From: Bacillota bacterium
GTDB lineage: Bacteria; Bacillota; Clostridia; Peptostreptococcales; Anaerovoracaceae
Direction of reading: 5' to 3'
Assembly: GCA_019420305.1 (NCBI GenBank)
Contig: JAHZHL010000010.1
Coordinates: forward strand, 52,312-116,311
Length of the DNA: 64,000 nucleotides
Shown: positions 16,390 through 24,860 of the stretch, one piece after another
Layout: every line of letters starts with the position of its first letter
Numbering within the stretch: the stretch's first letter is position 1
Notes under the pieces: model-generated
The model's input: the letters and a program-made list of their open reading frames with translations, nothing else
Databases searched by the model: none
What the model was told of the DNA's origin: nothing
Program-made: the position numbers and the translations under genes

Positions 16390-16646
16390 ATGCCACAGAT
16401 CATTCCGATTAAAGAGTTAAAGAATACCGCAGCCGTTTCCGAACCATGCCATTCCACCACCGAGCCGATTTTCACTACGAAAATGGATATGGGAATATGG
16501 TATTGATGAGCATGGAAACGTATGAAGAAGCGTTCTTAAAGCTGAAGCTATATCAGGAACTGGAAATTTCCGAGCACCAGCTCCAGGAGGGAAAGGTTAT
16601 GGATGCGAAAGACTCCCTTGCAAGATTGAAGGAAAAATATGAATGA
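16390..16646 (+). pseudogene. Phd/YefM-type antitoxin with a one-base frameshift, without toxin
   Basis: ATG 16390 follows AAAGGAAAAG and opens MPQIIPIKELKNTAAVSE, then CHSTTEPIFTTK. In the next frame NGYGNMVLMSMETYEEAF, LKLKLYQELE and the rest continue to 16646. Joined, these give an ~85-residue Phd/YefM antitoxin. The shift lies in an A-run near 16479, where one missing A restores the frame (FTTKNGYG). No toxin gene follows. It may be a decayed addiction pair; a programmed shift on the A-run is possible but unsupported. Confidence 0.75.
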
Positions 16647-16721
16647 TAAACGGGTTGTAACCGAGAGGGCAGAGGTTTTAGCAGGAGTGGAATAAAGGAA
16701 AGGAGACGATGGAGATACAGC

Positions 16722-18356
16722 ATGGAGAAGAAACGAAAAGGGACTGTTGCGATTCTGGCTCTGTTTACCGTTTTGGCCGTTGGCACGACCATGCTTCTGC
16801 CGACAGAGGTATCCGCAGCCAGCAGACCGGCAAAAGTGAAAAGCCTGAAAGTGACCAGCCGGAGTTATAATAGTCTGAAAGTTTCCTGGAAGAAAGTAAA
16901 GAACGCAAAAGGCTATCAGATTTACCGGGCGACAAAGAAAAACGGGAAATATAAAAAGGTAAAAACAATAAAGAAAGCGAAGACGGTATCGTGGACAAAC
17001 AAGAAGCTAACAACTGGAACACGGTACTATTATAAAGTCCGGGCATACAAGGGGAGCCGAAAGGGAAGCTTTTCTACAAAGAAAAGTGGTATTCCAAAAC
17101 TTTCTAAGACCAGCGGTGTGAAAGCAAGCGCCGCATCCAGTTCTGCAATCAAGGTGAGCTGGAACAAGACATCTGGAGCAATCGGGTATCAAATCTATCG
17201 CGCAACCAGTAAAAGCGGCTCTTACAGTAAAGTAAAGACAACAGGTTCCACTAGTTTTACCAATACAGGACTTGCGGCCAGCAAGACGTATTATTATAAA
17301 GTACGCTCTTACCGCAAGGTAGGAAAATCCACAAAGTACAGCAGTTTTTCCAGTGTTGTATCGGCGAAGACGAAGCCTGCAGAGCCGACAAATCCAACAA
17401 CCCCTGCAGAACCGAGTGAACCGGAAGAAACGAACACTTTGAAAGTGATTGAGCGAGAGACGGGGAAAGAGGTGACAGAACTTCAGGCAGGAAAAATTTA
17501 TGATGTAGAATCAAGTAGTACGGTATATATCGGAACGGATAAGAGTACCGTTGGTACAGCTGCATCTGCGAATAAAGCTGCACAAATTTGTCACTATGCA
17601 AGAAGAGAGTTGCATCCTGTTTCACAAGGAGTTTTTTGGCTGAAGAATGAAGATGGAGTTCGTTCTTATAAAGTGATAAAAGGCACAACGATTCAGACCG
17701 GCGGATTGAATATTGAACTGGGCGGATCTGTTCCGGCTGGTTCAGTAGAGTCCTATGATACGATTTATGGTTATACGCAGTATGTATATAATCGGAATAC
17801 GGCGAATTTAGTGCTGATAGGTGCGGAAGATGGTGAGGTAAAAACGGTCTTTACCATGGGGACTTACAGCATGAATACAGATGAAGACTATCTGAGTAAT
17901 GCGAAAACTACCTTTGGAGCACACTTCCTTACCCCGGTTCGACATTTTGAAGAATCCATTCCGGAGGAGGCCATTCTTTCCGGAGCGGAACTGGATAATA
18001 TGGCAAAAGAAGCCAATGATGTAACCAATGCGATCCGGGTCAAAGAAGGTGTTCCGACTCTGGAGATTGATGATGCCATCAATGCGGAAGAGAAAACTTG
18101 TATCAATCGCGTTTATGAATATTATGGAGATACAAATTGTGATTCGCGCATTCACAGTATCAGTGACTTCAGTGGAGATGAGAACGCTGAATATGGAGGT
18201 ATGGGAAATCTTCCAGTTGGAATTGCAGTGGTAGACGGATATTATGAATCGTCTGCACATAAGCTCGTCATGCTCCGGGAAAGTTATATGAAAATGGGAG
18301 CTGCCATCATTTATGATGGACAAAACTATGCAATTGGTCTGCAGGGATATCGTTAA
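16722..18356 (+). CDS. Secreted protein with two FnIII-like domains and a CAP-like C-terminal domain
   Basis: This 544-residue protein has an N-terminal signal peptide (hydrophobic to VSAAS). Two FnIII-type units follow, each with the phrase GYQIYRAT and YYYKVR(A/S)Y. A Pro/Thr/Glu-rich linker (~225-245) leads to a unique middle region. The C-terminal ~130 residues (EANDVTNAIRVKEGVPTLEI, INAEEKTCINRV, SSAHKLVMLRES, KMGAAIIYDGQNYAIGL) match the order of CAP/SCP domains, although the usual second histidine/glutamate pattern is weak. No sorting signal or membrane anchor is present, so it is probably released or held by the very basic repeats. It opens the surface module of the element. Confidence 0.8.
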   Translation: MEKKRKGTVAILALFTVLAVGTTMLLPTEVSAASRPAKVKSLKVTSRSYNSLKVSWKKVKNAKGYQIYRATKKNGKYKKVKTIKKAKTVSWTNKKLTTGTRYYYKVRAYKGSRKGSFSTKKSGIPKLSKTSGVKASAASSSAIKVSWNKTSGAIGYQIYRATSKSGSYSKVKTTGSTSFTNTGLAASKTYYYKVRSYRKVGKSTKYSSFSSVVSAKTKPAEPTNPTTPAEPSEPEETNTLKVIERETGKEVTELQAGKIYDVESSSTVYIGTDKSTVGTAASANKAAQICHYARRELHPVSQGVFWLKNEDGVRSYKVIKGTTIQTGGLNIELGGSVPAGSVESYDTIYGYTQYVYNRNTANLVLIGAEDGEVKTVFTMGTYSMNTDEDYLSNAKTTFGAHFLTPVRHFEESIPEEAILSGAELDNMAKEANDVTNAIRVKEGVPTLEIDDAINAEEKTCINRVYEYYGDTNCDSRIHSISDFSGDENAEYGGMGNLPVGIAVVDGYYESSAHKLVMLRESYMKMGAAIIYDGQNYAIGLQGYR

Positions 18357-18383
18357 ACTGTAAATCAATCAGAAACGAAGGAA

Positions 18384-18411
18384 AGGCGTTGAGCAATCAG
18401 CGTCTTTTTTT
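18384..18411 (+). terminator. Intrinsic terminator just upstream of sortase
   Basis: aggcgtt (18384-18390) pairs with agcgtct (18399-18405), including two G-U pairs, around an 8-nt loop, followed by seven T. The sortase start is 29 bp downstream, so the sortase must be read through or have its own promoter. Confidence 0.6.
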
Positions 18412-18439
18412 CTTGGAGAAAAACGGAAAGGAATTCAGA

Positions 18440-19153
18440 ATGAAATATCTACGAAGGCTGCTGCTTGTATTACTCGCCCTTCTTTTCATGGTTTCGGCCT
18501 GTTTCGTGGGCCGCTATATCTGGCAGAGCTTCCAGACCCAAAGGGACTTTCAGCAGCTTCAGGAAGAAAAAAGTAAGAACCGGGATCTGAAAGCACTATG
18601 GAACCGGAATCCCGATCTGATTGGATGGATCTCCATTGCGGGAACGGAGATTGACTATCCGGTAATGCAGACGAAAGAGGAACCGGAGTTTTATCTGCGG
18701 AGAAATTTCAAAAAGGAATACAGCCTTGCAGGAACGCCGTTTCTGGACGCAGCCAGTGATGTGGCCCTTCCGACTTCCAACTGGCTGCTTTACGGGCATA
18801 ACATGCAGGACGGAACCATGTTCCACGATCTGCTGAACTACGCGGAGGAATCCTTTTATCGGAAGCACCCAACGGTTTCCTTTGAGACGGTCCGCGATGG
18901 AGCAGGAACCTATGAAATCATTGCGGCCTTTTACGCAGAAGTGGATACGGAAGGATTTCGATATTACGACTATGCGAAACTGACCACTCCGGAGGACTAT
19001 GCCACCTATGTCCGGGAAGTGAAAGCGGCTTCCTGCTATGATACCAAAAAGACGGCGGTATATGGAGAGCAGCTGCTGACCCTTTCCACCTGCAGCTATC
19101 ATGTTCCGGATAAAAAGGGACGCTTTGTCGTGGTGGCGAAACAAAAAATCTGA
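18440..19153 (+). CDS. srtB: Class B sortase
   Basis: About 237 residues from ATG 18440 with AAAGGA upstream. One N-terminal membrane helix (LLLVLLALLFMVSACFVGRY) anchors an extracellular transpeptidase. Class B features are ALWNRNPDLIGWISIAGTEI, DYPVMQT, the active-site histidine in LLYGHNM (about His120), the catalytic cysteine in TLSTCSYH (about Cys218), and an arginine in KKGRFVVVAK. The enzyme cleaves a C-terminal sorting motif and joins the protein to peptidoglycan or to another subunit. The VQTGD(E/D)F proteins at 19509 and 28404 are the likely substrates. Confidence 0.95.
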   Translation: MKYLRRLLLVLLALLFMVSACFVGRYIWQSFQTQRDFQQLQEEKSKNRDLKALWNRNPDLIGWISIAGTEIDYPVMQTKEEPEFYLRRNFKKEYSLAGTPFLDAASDVALPTSNWLLYGHNMQDGTMFHDLLNYAEESFYRKHPTVSFETVRDGAGTYEIIAAFYAEVDTEGFRYYDYAKLTTPEDYATYVREVKAASCYDTKKTAVYGEQLLTLSTCSYHVPDKKGRFVVVAKQKI

Positions 19154-19169
19154 GAAAGGAGGTGCGGCT

Positions 19170-19340
19170 ATGAGTTGGAATCCGGTTTTGTGGAATCCGT
19201 TGCTTCGTGTTTCTAATTTTGCCATGGAACTGGAGTGGAAGCGACGGTATGGCTGGGATGCTTTCCGGAGCGGGAAGGATGCTCCGGAAGACTGCCAGGA
19301 AGACGACCTGGAAGAAGGGGGGAAGGAAAAGGACGAATGA
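19170..19340 (+). CDS. Small acidic protein after sortase
   Basis: A 56-residue frame (MSWNPVLWNPLLRVSNFAME at the start) follows a near-perfect AAGGAGGTG ribosome binding site 17 bp after the sortase stop. The C-terminal half is strongly acidic (EDCQEDDLEEGGKEKDE). No transmembrane segment or known family is visible. Confidence 0.65.
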   Translation: MSWNPVLWNPLLRVSNFAMELEWKRRYGWDAFRSGKDAPEDCQEDDLEEGGKEKDE

Positions 19341-19368
19341 AAGATATTCGCAAGAGGGAGAAGATCCC

Positions 19369-19416
19369 ATGAGGGGATCCCTCCGGTCACAAACAATAGA
19401 AATACACCTCATTTGA
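19369..19416 (+). other. Possible 15-codon leader peptide in front of a terminator
   Basis: ATG 19369 with an upstream GAGGGAG opens a 15-codon frame whose TGA stop (19414-19416) touches the first base of the following terminator stem. This geometry would suit attenuation, but the peptide has no run of a regulatory amino acid. Confidence 0.3.
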
Positions 19417-19448
19417 AAGGACTTTGGAAACCGAGTCCTTTTTCTTTT
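19416..19448 (+). terminator. Intrinsic terminator upstream of the large Cna-B protein
   Basis: A perfect 8-bp stem, aaaggact (19416-19423) with agtccttt (19434-19441), and a T-rich tail (ttttcttttg). It lies 61 bp before the next gene start. Confidence 0.7.
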
Positions 19449-19508
19449 GCAAAAGAAGTTAACACTACAGAACCAAAACTTAATCGATTAAGAAGGAGAG
19501 AGACAGAA

Positions 19509-22500
19509 ATGTTTCAAAAACAACAAGTTGTAACCCATCCGGCAAGGAGAATCCTGATCCTGCTTCTGGCACTGCTTCTGCTGTGCGGAACTCCAACCTG
19601 GGCCAGCGCGGACAGTACCAGTAGCACTCGTAACGGTACCGTTCAAACCGGGGATACGGTGCAGGTAGAAGGGACCAATGCGACGGCAAAACAGGAACTG
19701 CAGGAGATGGAAGAAACCGGCGGCGCGGTACTCTTTTCCACAGAAGCGACCCCGATGGCGGCAAAAGATAACGTGGAACTGACGTATACCCGGACAATTC
19801 AGTACGAAGGCTACTTTACAAGAAATTTTCGCGTCAAAGTGGATGGAAAAACCAAAGTGGCTTACTGTGTGCAGCCAAAGGAAACCCCTCCTGATCAGGG
19901 AGACCATGTAGCAGAGGACTATAACAACAAGCTGATGACCAAAGCGTTGTATTACTCCTACGGTTATGCTGGTTATGATAAGCATACAAAACAGTATGTG
20001 TCGAAGAAAGACGACGATGATGACTGGACCGATGATGATGGAGCCTATGCGTTATGTCATATGATCCTGAGTTATCTGTATGATAAGTCTAGTGCGGATT
20101 CGGATGCTTTTAACGGCGTCAGCAGCGATACCATTAAGCTGGTCAAGCAGGTTGCGGATAAAATTGAGAATGACTGGCCGGATGCGCCAACGGATTCCAC
20201 GTTGACGTTAAATCATGACAGCGTCGATGCTACCTGGCAGGAGACTGAGCAGGAACAGAAGACACCGACCTTTCGGTTGACCGCTCATGAAGATAACCGG
20301 ATTCATATCAAGCTTCCGAAGGGCGTGAAGATTTATCGTACACGGAACGGAAACACACAGACCTTTGGAAATCAAAGAACTATAAAAATTTACGGAGGTG
20401 ACAGTTTCTACTTTACGGCGGACAAGTCCGTCCGGGGGACATGGAAATCGGGAAATCTGGAAGGCTCCCTGACCTCGTTTAATCCCTACATCATTCGTGT
20501 TACCGGCCATCAGAACATCGTGTTCTGTGGAACGGGAGAAACCAATAAGGTATCGTTTTCCGTCAACTGGGTGGAATGGGGTTATCTGAAAGTCACAAAA
20601 AGCCTGGAAGACGGACAGAAGAGGATCGATCTTGGGATTAACCTGTATGATGGAATCACCTTTTCCCTGACTGGAAATGGAGAAAATCGGACACTGACGC
20701 CAAACAAAAATGGAGAACTGACAGATAGCTCCGGAGAGTATCCACTGGAGCTACTCCCTGGCACCTACACTCTGACGGAAACCTCGGTTCCGGATCGCTA
20801 CAGGGAAAAATTAGTGCAACAGTTTACTGTTACCGGTGGACAGATCACGACGGGCGATCTGAAAAATATCACAAAGAAAGGTAATTTCAGTCTGTTAAAG
20901 GTATACAAGGAAGACCTGCAGGATGATGAATCTCTGGTGTTCGACCGGGAGGAAGGGGTCGTGTTCCGTGTTTGGGACTACAGTTATTATGATAATCGTT
21001 GGGATTACGAAGATGTTCCTGATTTATTTAAAGACGAAATTACCACAAATGCCCAGGGGGAAGCGAAAACCAAAGATCTTCCTATCGGCCATTATGTGGT
21101 CCAGCAGGTAACGAAAGATAAGAATCACTGGGCAGTGGATGATTTTGAGATTGATATTACGGATAAAGAAACCACCACTCAACCGGTTACGATCATCGGG
21201 AATAAAACTGCTGACGTAAAGATGAAAATTGTAAAAGTCGATGCGGATACCGGTAACCCGGTAGAAGTAGCCGGTGTACAATTCCAGATTAAGGATGCGA
21301 ATGGTAATATCGTTGTCCAGCTAGATAAGAGAAATCAACCGGTTGACACCTTTATTACCGAAGCCGATGGTATTGCTTATCTGGAAGAACCGTTGATTGC
21401 GGGAGATTATGAAATCGTAGAAGTGAAAGCACCAGAGGGCTATGTCCTCGCAAACGAGCCGTTAAAATTCAGTGTGACATCGGACACCTTAAAAGATGAA
21501 ATGCTTGAGGTGAAATTCCCGAACAAAGCTCAGAAGGTAGAACTGGTCCTGCATAAGCAGGCGGAAGAATTTGTAACCGGCGATAAACGTTATTCTTATG
21601 AAAAGGTTGCCATGCCTTTCGTGAAATTTGACCTTGTTGCGGCTGCCGATATCGTAACACCGGACGGAAGTACCCGCCTGAAAGCGGGAGAGACTGCACA
21701 GGAAGGCCTGCTGACGAATGAGCAGGGAACGGTGAAAAGCGATCCGCAGTATCCTGGTGACTATAACGTGGTAGAAAAAGGACTGTACAGCAAACTTCGT
21801 ACCTATACACTGAAGGAAGGCAATGTGACCAATATTCTGACCAACTGGCAGCTTGCCCTGCAGAACGCTGGCGAATCCCTTCCGGAACAGGATGTGCAGG
21901 ATGCGTTCCAGGCCGCTCTGGAAGGAACCCTGACCAGCGAGTATCAGATTGACAAGGACGGAAACACCTCCTGGAGCGCACCGGAAAGCGAAACAGATTT
22001 TGCCTTTGATGAAACGCAGGCAGAAGTACTGGAAGCTTATCTGAAGGATCTGCCTGTGGATCAGGTGGAGGAAAGCTGGAAGGAGCTACCACTTGACCGA
22101 TATCGGGTCCCGGAAGATGGAATTGTTGCAACGGTTACTCTGAAGGCAGGGGATCCGAGCCAGGAAGTCATCCAGCAGGAGCTGACGATTGTGAATGAAC
22201 TGAAAAAAGGTGAGCTGGAGTTGACCAAGACGGATATCAGTAATGGGGAGCCGCTTCCGGATACCGGAATGCGGATTTATCTGGAAGATAAAGAAACGGT
22301 GATTTTCGAGGGACGGACCGATCAAGACGGGAAAATCATACTTAAAGATCTGGTCGAAGGAAATTACTACTATCAGGAGTTTGATGCGCCAGAAGGCTAT
22401 CTGATCGATGATGGTTTGTATCCATTTGAAATCAAAGATGGCGAGATCACCAAATGTGAAATGACAAATAAATTGCAGATGGGAATCATCGAGCTGCAAA

Positions 22501-23270
22501 AGGGCGGTGAAACCTACAAAATCAAAAAGAAGAAGGAGTACGTTTATGAAAAAACGAATGCCCTGGCAAATGCTACGTTTGAAGTGGTAGCCGCAGAGGA
22601 TATTAAAAGCCCGACCGGAAAGGTCTATGCGCTGAAAGGCGTGACCGTCGCTACCATCACCACCGATGAAACCGGAAAAGCGGTAACACCGGAGATTCAC
22701 CTGGGGAGCTATATCCTAAAGGAAACTAAAGCGCCGGAAGGCTATGTGAACTGTAAGGATATTCCGGTTACGTTAACGGCGGATGGAACAACCGAAGTGG
22801 TGAAGGTAAACGTGAAAGCGGAAAATCGCCTGGCGAAGGGCACGGTGGAAATCACCAAGACGGACATTTCGGATGGGGAGCCGCTTCCGGATACCGGCAT
22901 TCAGATTTATGACAAGGATAAGAACGTCATTCTGAAAGGCCGAACCGATAAAGACGGGAAACTGACCTTCAAGAAGCTTCCAACCGGAATCTATTATTTC
23001 CAGGAATTCGACGCGCCGGAAGGATATAAAATCAAGGAAGATCTCTACCAGTTCGAGATCAAAAACGATGGAGATATCGTAAAGTGTAAGATGACGAACA
23101 AAGCAAAAGACGGCACAGTTGAAATTACGACGACCGATAAAAACGGAAATGTGGTACAGACGGGGGATGAATTCCCGCTGCTTGCACTGCTTTGCCTGAT
23201 GGCAGGAGTAGGAATTTTATTCTTTGTAGTGTATCGTATGAGAAAACGGGAAGGCGCAGACGAAGCGTAA
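19509..23270 (+). CDS. Sortase-anchored surface protein with thioester-like and Cna-B (SpaA-type) domains
   Basis: About 1253 residues from ATG 19509, which follows AGAAGGAGAG. Signal peptide ILILLLALLLLCGTPTWASA. Residues ~70-200 resemble a thioester-type adhesin head (VAYCVQPKETPP, then YALCHMILSYLYD). After a strand-rich region come at least five Cna-B/SpaA-type units. Two C-terminal units are near repeats (GELELTKTDISNGEPLPDTG and GTVEITKTDISDGEPLPDTG, both ending in KC(E/K)MTNK). Lys/Asn/Glu residues for isopeptide bonds are present in these patterns. The C-terminus NVVQTGDEFPLLALLCLMAG and a basic tail form a sorting signal. It is the probable shaft or adhesin handled by the sortase upstream. 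Confidence 0.9.
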   Translation: MFQKQQVVTHPARRILILLLALLLLCGTPTWASADSTSSTRNGTVQTGDTVQVEGTNATAKQELQEMEETGGAVLFSTEATPMAAKDNVELTYTRTIQYEGYFTRNFRVKVDGKTKVAYCVQPKETPPDQGDHVAEDYNNKLMTKALYYSYGYAGYDKHTKQYVSKKDDDDDWTDDDGAYALCHMILSYLYDKSSADSDAFNGVSSDTIKLVKQVADKIENDWPDAPTDSTLTLNHDSVDATWQETEQEQKTPTFRLTAHEDNRIHIKLPKGVKIYRTRNGNTQTFGNQRTIKIYGGDSFYFTADKSVRGTWKSGNLEGSLTSFNPYIIRVTGHQNIVFCGTGETNKVSFSVNWVEWGYLKVTKSLEDGQKRIDLGINLYDGITFSLTGNGENRTLTPNKNGELTDSSGEYPLELLPGTYTLTETSVPDRYREKLVQQFTVTGGQITTGDLKNITKKGNFSLLKVYKEDLQDDESLVFDREEGVVFRVWDYSYYDNRWDYEDVPDLFKDEITTNAQGEAKTKDLPIGHYVVQQVTKDKNHWAVDDFEIDITDKETTTQPVTIIGNKTADVKMKIVKVDADTGNPVEVAGVQFQIKDANGNIVVQLDKRNQPVDTFITEADGIAYLEEPLIAGDYEIVEVKAPEGYVLANEPLKFSVTSDTLKDEMLEVKFPNKAQKVELVLHKQAEEFVTGDKRYSYEKVAMPFVKFDLVAAADIVTPDGSTRLKAGETAQEGLLTNEQGTVKSDPQYPGDYNVVEKGLYSKLRTYTLKEGNVTNILTNWQLALQNAGESLPEQDVQDAFQAALEGTLTSEYQIDKDGNTSWSAPESETDFAFDETQAEVLEAYLKDLPVDQVEESWKELPLDRYRVPEDGIVATVTLKAGDPSQEVIQQELTIVNELKKGELELTKTDISNGEPLPDTGMRIYLEDKETVIFEGRTDQDGKIILKDLVEGNYYYQEFDAPEGYLIDDGLYPFEIKDGEITKCEMTNKLQMGIIELQKGGETYKIKKKKEYVYEKTNALANATFEVVAAEDIKSPTGKVYALKGVTVATITTDETGKAVTPEIHLGSYILKETKAPEGYVNCKDIPVTLTADGTTEVVKVNVKAENRLAKGTVEITKTDISDGEPLPDTGIQIYDKDKNVILKGRTDKDGKLTFKKLPTGIYYFQEFDAPEGYKIKEDLYQFEIKNDGDIVKCKMTNKAKDGTVEITTTDKNGNVVQTGDEFPLLALLCLMAGVGILFFVVYRMRKREGADEA

Positions 23271-23292
23271 GGTTTAATGGAATAAAGAAGTG

Positions 23293-23321
23293 GAAACAGG
23301 GGCCGATTGGGTCCCTGTTTC
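23293..23321 (+). repeat. 9-bp hairpin after the Cna-B protein gene
   Basis: gaaacaggg (23293-23301) and ccctgtttc (23313-23321) are perfectly complementary with an 11-nt loop. No clear T-run follows, so it may be a weak terminator or an mRNA-stabilising stem. Confidence 0.5.
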
Positions 23322-23473
23322 TGCTCAGAAAAGCGGAAAGAAAGAAGAAAGAGAAGGAATGATTGGAAACACCAACAAACATGAGTTATAGCCAGTTTGT
23401 GCTACCACATGTTAAAGAACAAATACAAGGGAAAAAATACTTCTGTGTGACCCGAAAGGAGAGGGAAAAAAGA

Positions 23474-23773
23474 ATGGAAGCATTGGAACAATCCTGCAAC
23501 GAGCTGGAAACGCAGGTGAAGAAGCGCAGAGCGTGCATAGAGAAACTGAACCAAGCACAGGCGAAGCTGCAAAAGGAAATCGAAGAACAGAGACTCCTGC
23601 TGGAGGAAGAAAAAAAGAAACTTGCGGAATACCAGCGGAAAAATGAATATTATATACGAATCAGACAGGATTACCTTGATTGGACCAGGGAAAACAAAAC
23701 GCTAGCAGAGGAAAAAGAAGTTCTGAAAAAAGAGAACGGGATTCTGACGAGAGGGAAGAAAAAATGGAAATAG
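23474..23773 (+). CDS. Coiled-coil protein
   Basis: About 99 residues from ATG 23474, preceded by AAAGGAGAGG; a longer frame from TTG 23363 is also possible. Almost the whole chain is heptad-like and highly charged (ALEQSCNELETQVKKRRACI, LQKEIEEQRLLLEEEKKKLA), so it should form a long coiled coil. It has no signal peptide. It is the first of three small coiled-coil genes between the Cna-B protein and the SipW-type proteins. Confidence 0.6.
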   Translation: MEALEQSCNELETQVKKRRACIEKLNQAQAKLQKEIEEQRLLLEEEKKKLAEYQRKNEYYIRIRQDYLDWTRENKTLAEEKEVLKKENGILTRGKKKWK

Positions 23774-23874
23774 CAAGTATCAGAGATGGAGCGGAAGGCA
23801 CAGGAGGAAGAGAGAAAAGTCAGCAGTCATTTCGGAGAAAACGACAGAAGAATGAATCAGGAGAAAGGAATATC

Positions 23875-24162
23875 ATGGAAGAAAGAAACCTCACACTAGA
23901 GGAAACGATGCAGGGTTTGCAGGAAGAAATCTGGGAGCTGGAAGAAAAGGAATCTGCGTTAAGGCAGGACGTTCAAAAAGATGCGGATACCTTACGGACA
24001 TTGCGGGAAGAGGTGCTGGAAGCGAAAATACATCGCATTGCGATGCAGGAAATCACAAATTGCAGCTGGGAAGAACTTCTGCGATCTATGGGCTATGTAG
24101 AGTCTTTTTACGGATATCCGGATATGGCGAAGACGGAAGCTCCGGATAAAGAAGAAGGATGA
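23875..24162 (+). CDS. Coiled-coil protein
   Basis: 95 residues from ATG 23875, preceded by AGGAGAAAGGAA. The first ~65 residues are coiled coil (EETMQGLQEEIWELEEKESA, LRTLREEVLEAKIHRIAMQE). The end (SWEELLRSMGYVESFYGYPD) is a short compact segment. No signal peptide. An in-frame ATG at 23764 overlaps the preceding gene and gives a longer, less likely product. The family is unknown. Confidence 0.6.
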   Translation: MEERNLTLEETMQGLQEEIWELEEKESALRQDVQKDADTLRTLREEVLEAKIHRIAMQEITNCSWEELLRSMGYVESFYGYPDMAKTEAPDKEEG

Positions 24163-24181
24163 TAGTAATACAGAGGTAATC

Positions 24182-24355
24182 ATGGAGCAGACAGCCGATA
24201 CCGCGTACATATCCGTTCCGGGTTTTGTATCTATATTAAAGGAGTTTTTAGAGAGGAAATGCGAAGGGAAATCTACTGGAAGGGAAAAAGAGAATCTTCT
24301 TTATGGAAGATGCTTCGAAATTATGAAGACTGTATCCGAAAAGCCGGATATCTGA
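24182..24355 (+). CDS. Possible 57-residue protein overlapping the next coiled-coil gene
   Basis: ATG 24182 follows GAGGT and gives 57 codons beginning MEQTADTAYISVPGFVSILK. It overlaps the gene at 24259 by ~97 bp in another frame. Only one of the two may be real; the downstream one has the stronger coiled-coil composition. Confidence 0.3.
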   Translation: MEQTADTAYISVPGFVSILKEFLERKCEGKSTGREKENLLYGRCFEIMKTVSEKPDI

Positions 24356-24615
24356 TCCAAAAATATGAACAATTGGAAGAGCATACAGAAGAACTACTCC
24401 AAATCTATGAACGGACCATCCGGGAATATGAGGAGAGCGAAGAGATCTTTCAGAAAAAAGAAAACACCTGGAATGAAATGATGCAGTTACATTTGGATGA
24501 GGAAGAACTTTTACAAAAAAAGCTTCGGAGCTGTGTTGACTATATGAAAGAAAGCCTGGGTGTGACAATGGAATGGAGCCTTTTTTTTCCGGAAAGAGAC
24601 GATTTCAAACATTAA
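24259..24615 (+). CDS. Coiled-coil protein
   Basis: 118 residues with an AGAGAGG ribosome binding site very close to the ATG. The chain is helical and charged throughout (LIQKYEQLEEHTEELLQIYE, RTIREYEESEEIFQKKENTW), with a short C-terminal SLGVTMEWSLFFPERDD. No secretion signal. The product is not recognised. It is the last gene before a terminator. Confidence 0.6.
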   Translation: MRREIYWKGKRESSLWKMLRNYEDCIRKAGYLIQKYEQLEEHTEELLQIYERTIREYEESEEIFQKKENTWNEMMQLHLDEEELLQKKLRSCVDYMKESLGVTMEWSLFFPERDDFKH

Positions 24616-24669
24616 TCATCCGGATGGAAACACACTGAAGATGTCTCACAAACGAGGTATGATGGAAAG

Positions 24670-24694
24670 CAGTCCTGACAAAGGGACTGTTTTT
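24670..24694 (+). terminator. Intrinsic terminator before the SipW-type cluster
   Basis: cagtcc (24670-24675) pairs with ggactg (24684-24689) around an 8-nt loop, followed by TTTTT. The next gene starts 35 bp later. Confidence 0.65.
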
Positions 24695-24728
24695 ATATTT
24701 AACAATTTACATAGAAGGGAGGGGGACG

Positions 24729-24860
24729 ATGTTCAAACAACGGAGAGAGAAAAAGAAGATCGAGCAGGAATTGTGGGAAACCAGAAAAATGGGAGAGGAA
24801 CTTTATAGAGAAGAGAAAGAGAGGAACAAAGAACATGAAAGCGAAGCTGCTGAAGAATAA
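24729..24860 (+). CDS. Small basic/acidic helical protein
   Basis: 43 codons from ATG 24729 after an excellent AGGGAGGGGG ribosome binding site. The product begins MFKQRREKKKIEQELWETRK and is almost entirely charged helix. Its 3' end overlaps the next gene by 26 bp, suggesting translational coupling to the exported protein downstream. Function unknown. Confidence 0.55.
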   Translation: MFKQRREKKKIEQELWETRKMGEELYREEKERNKEHESEAAEE

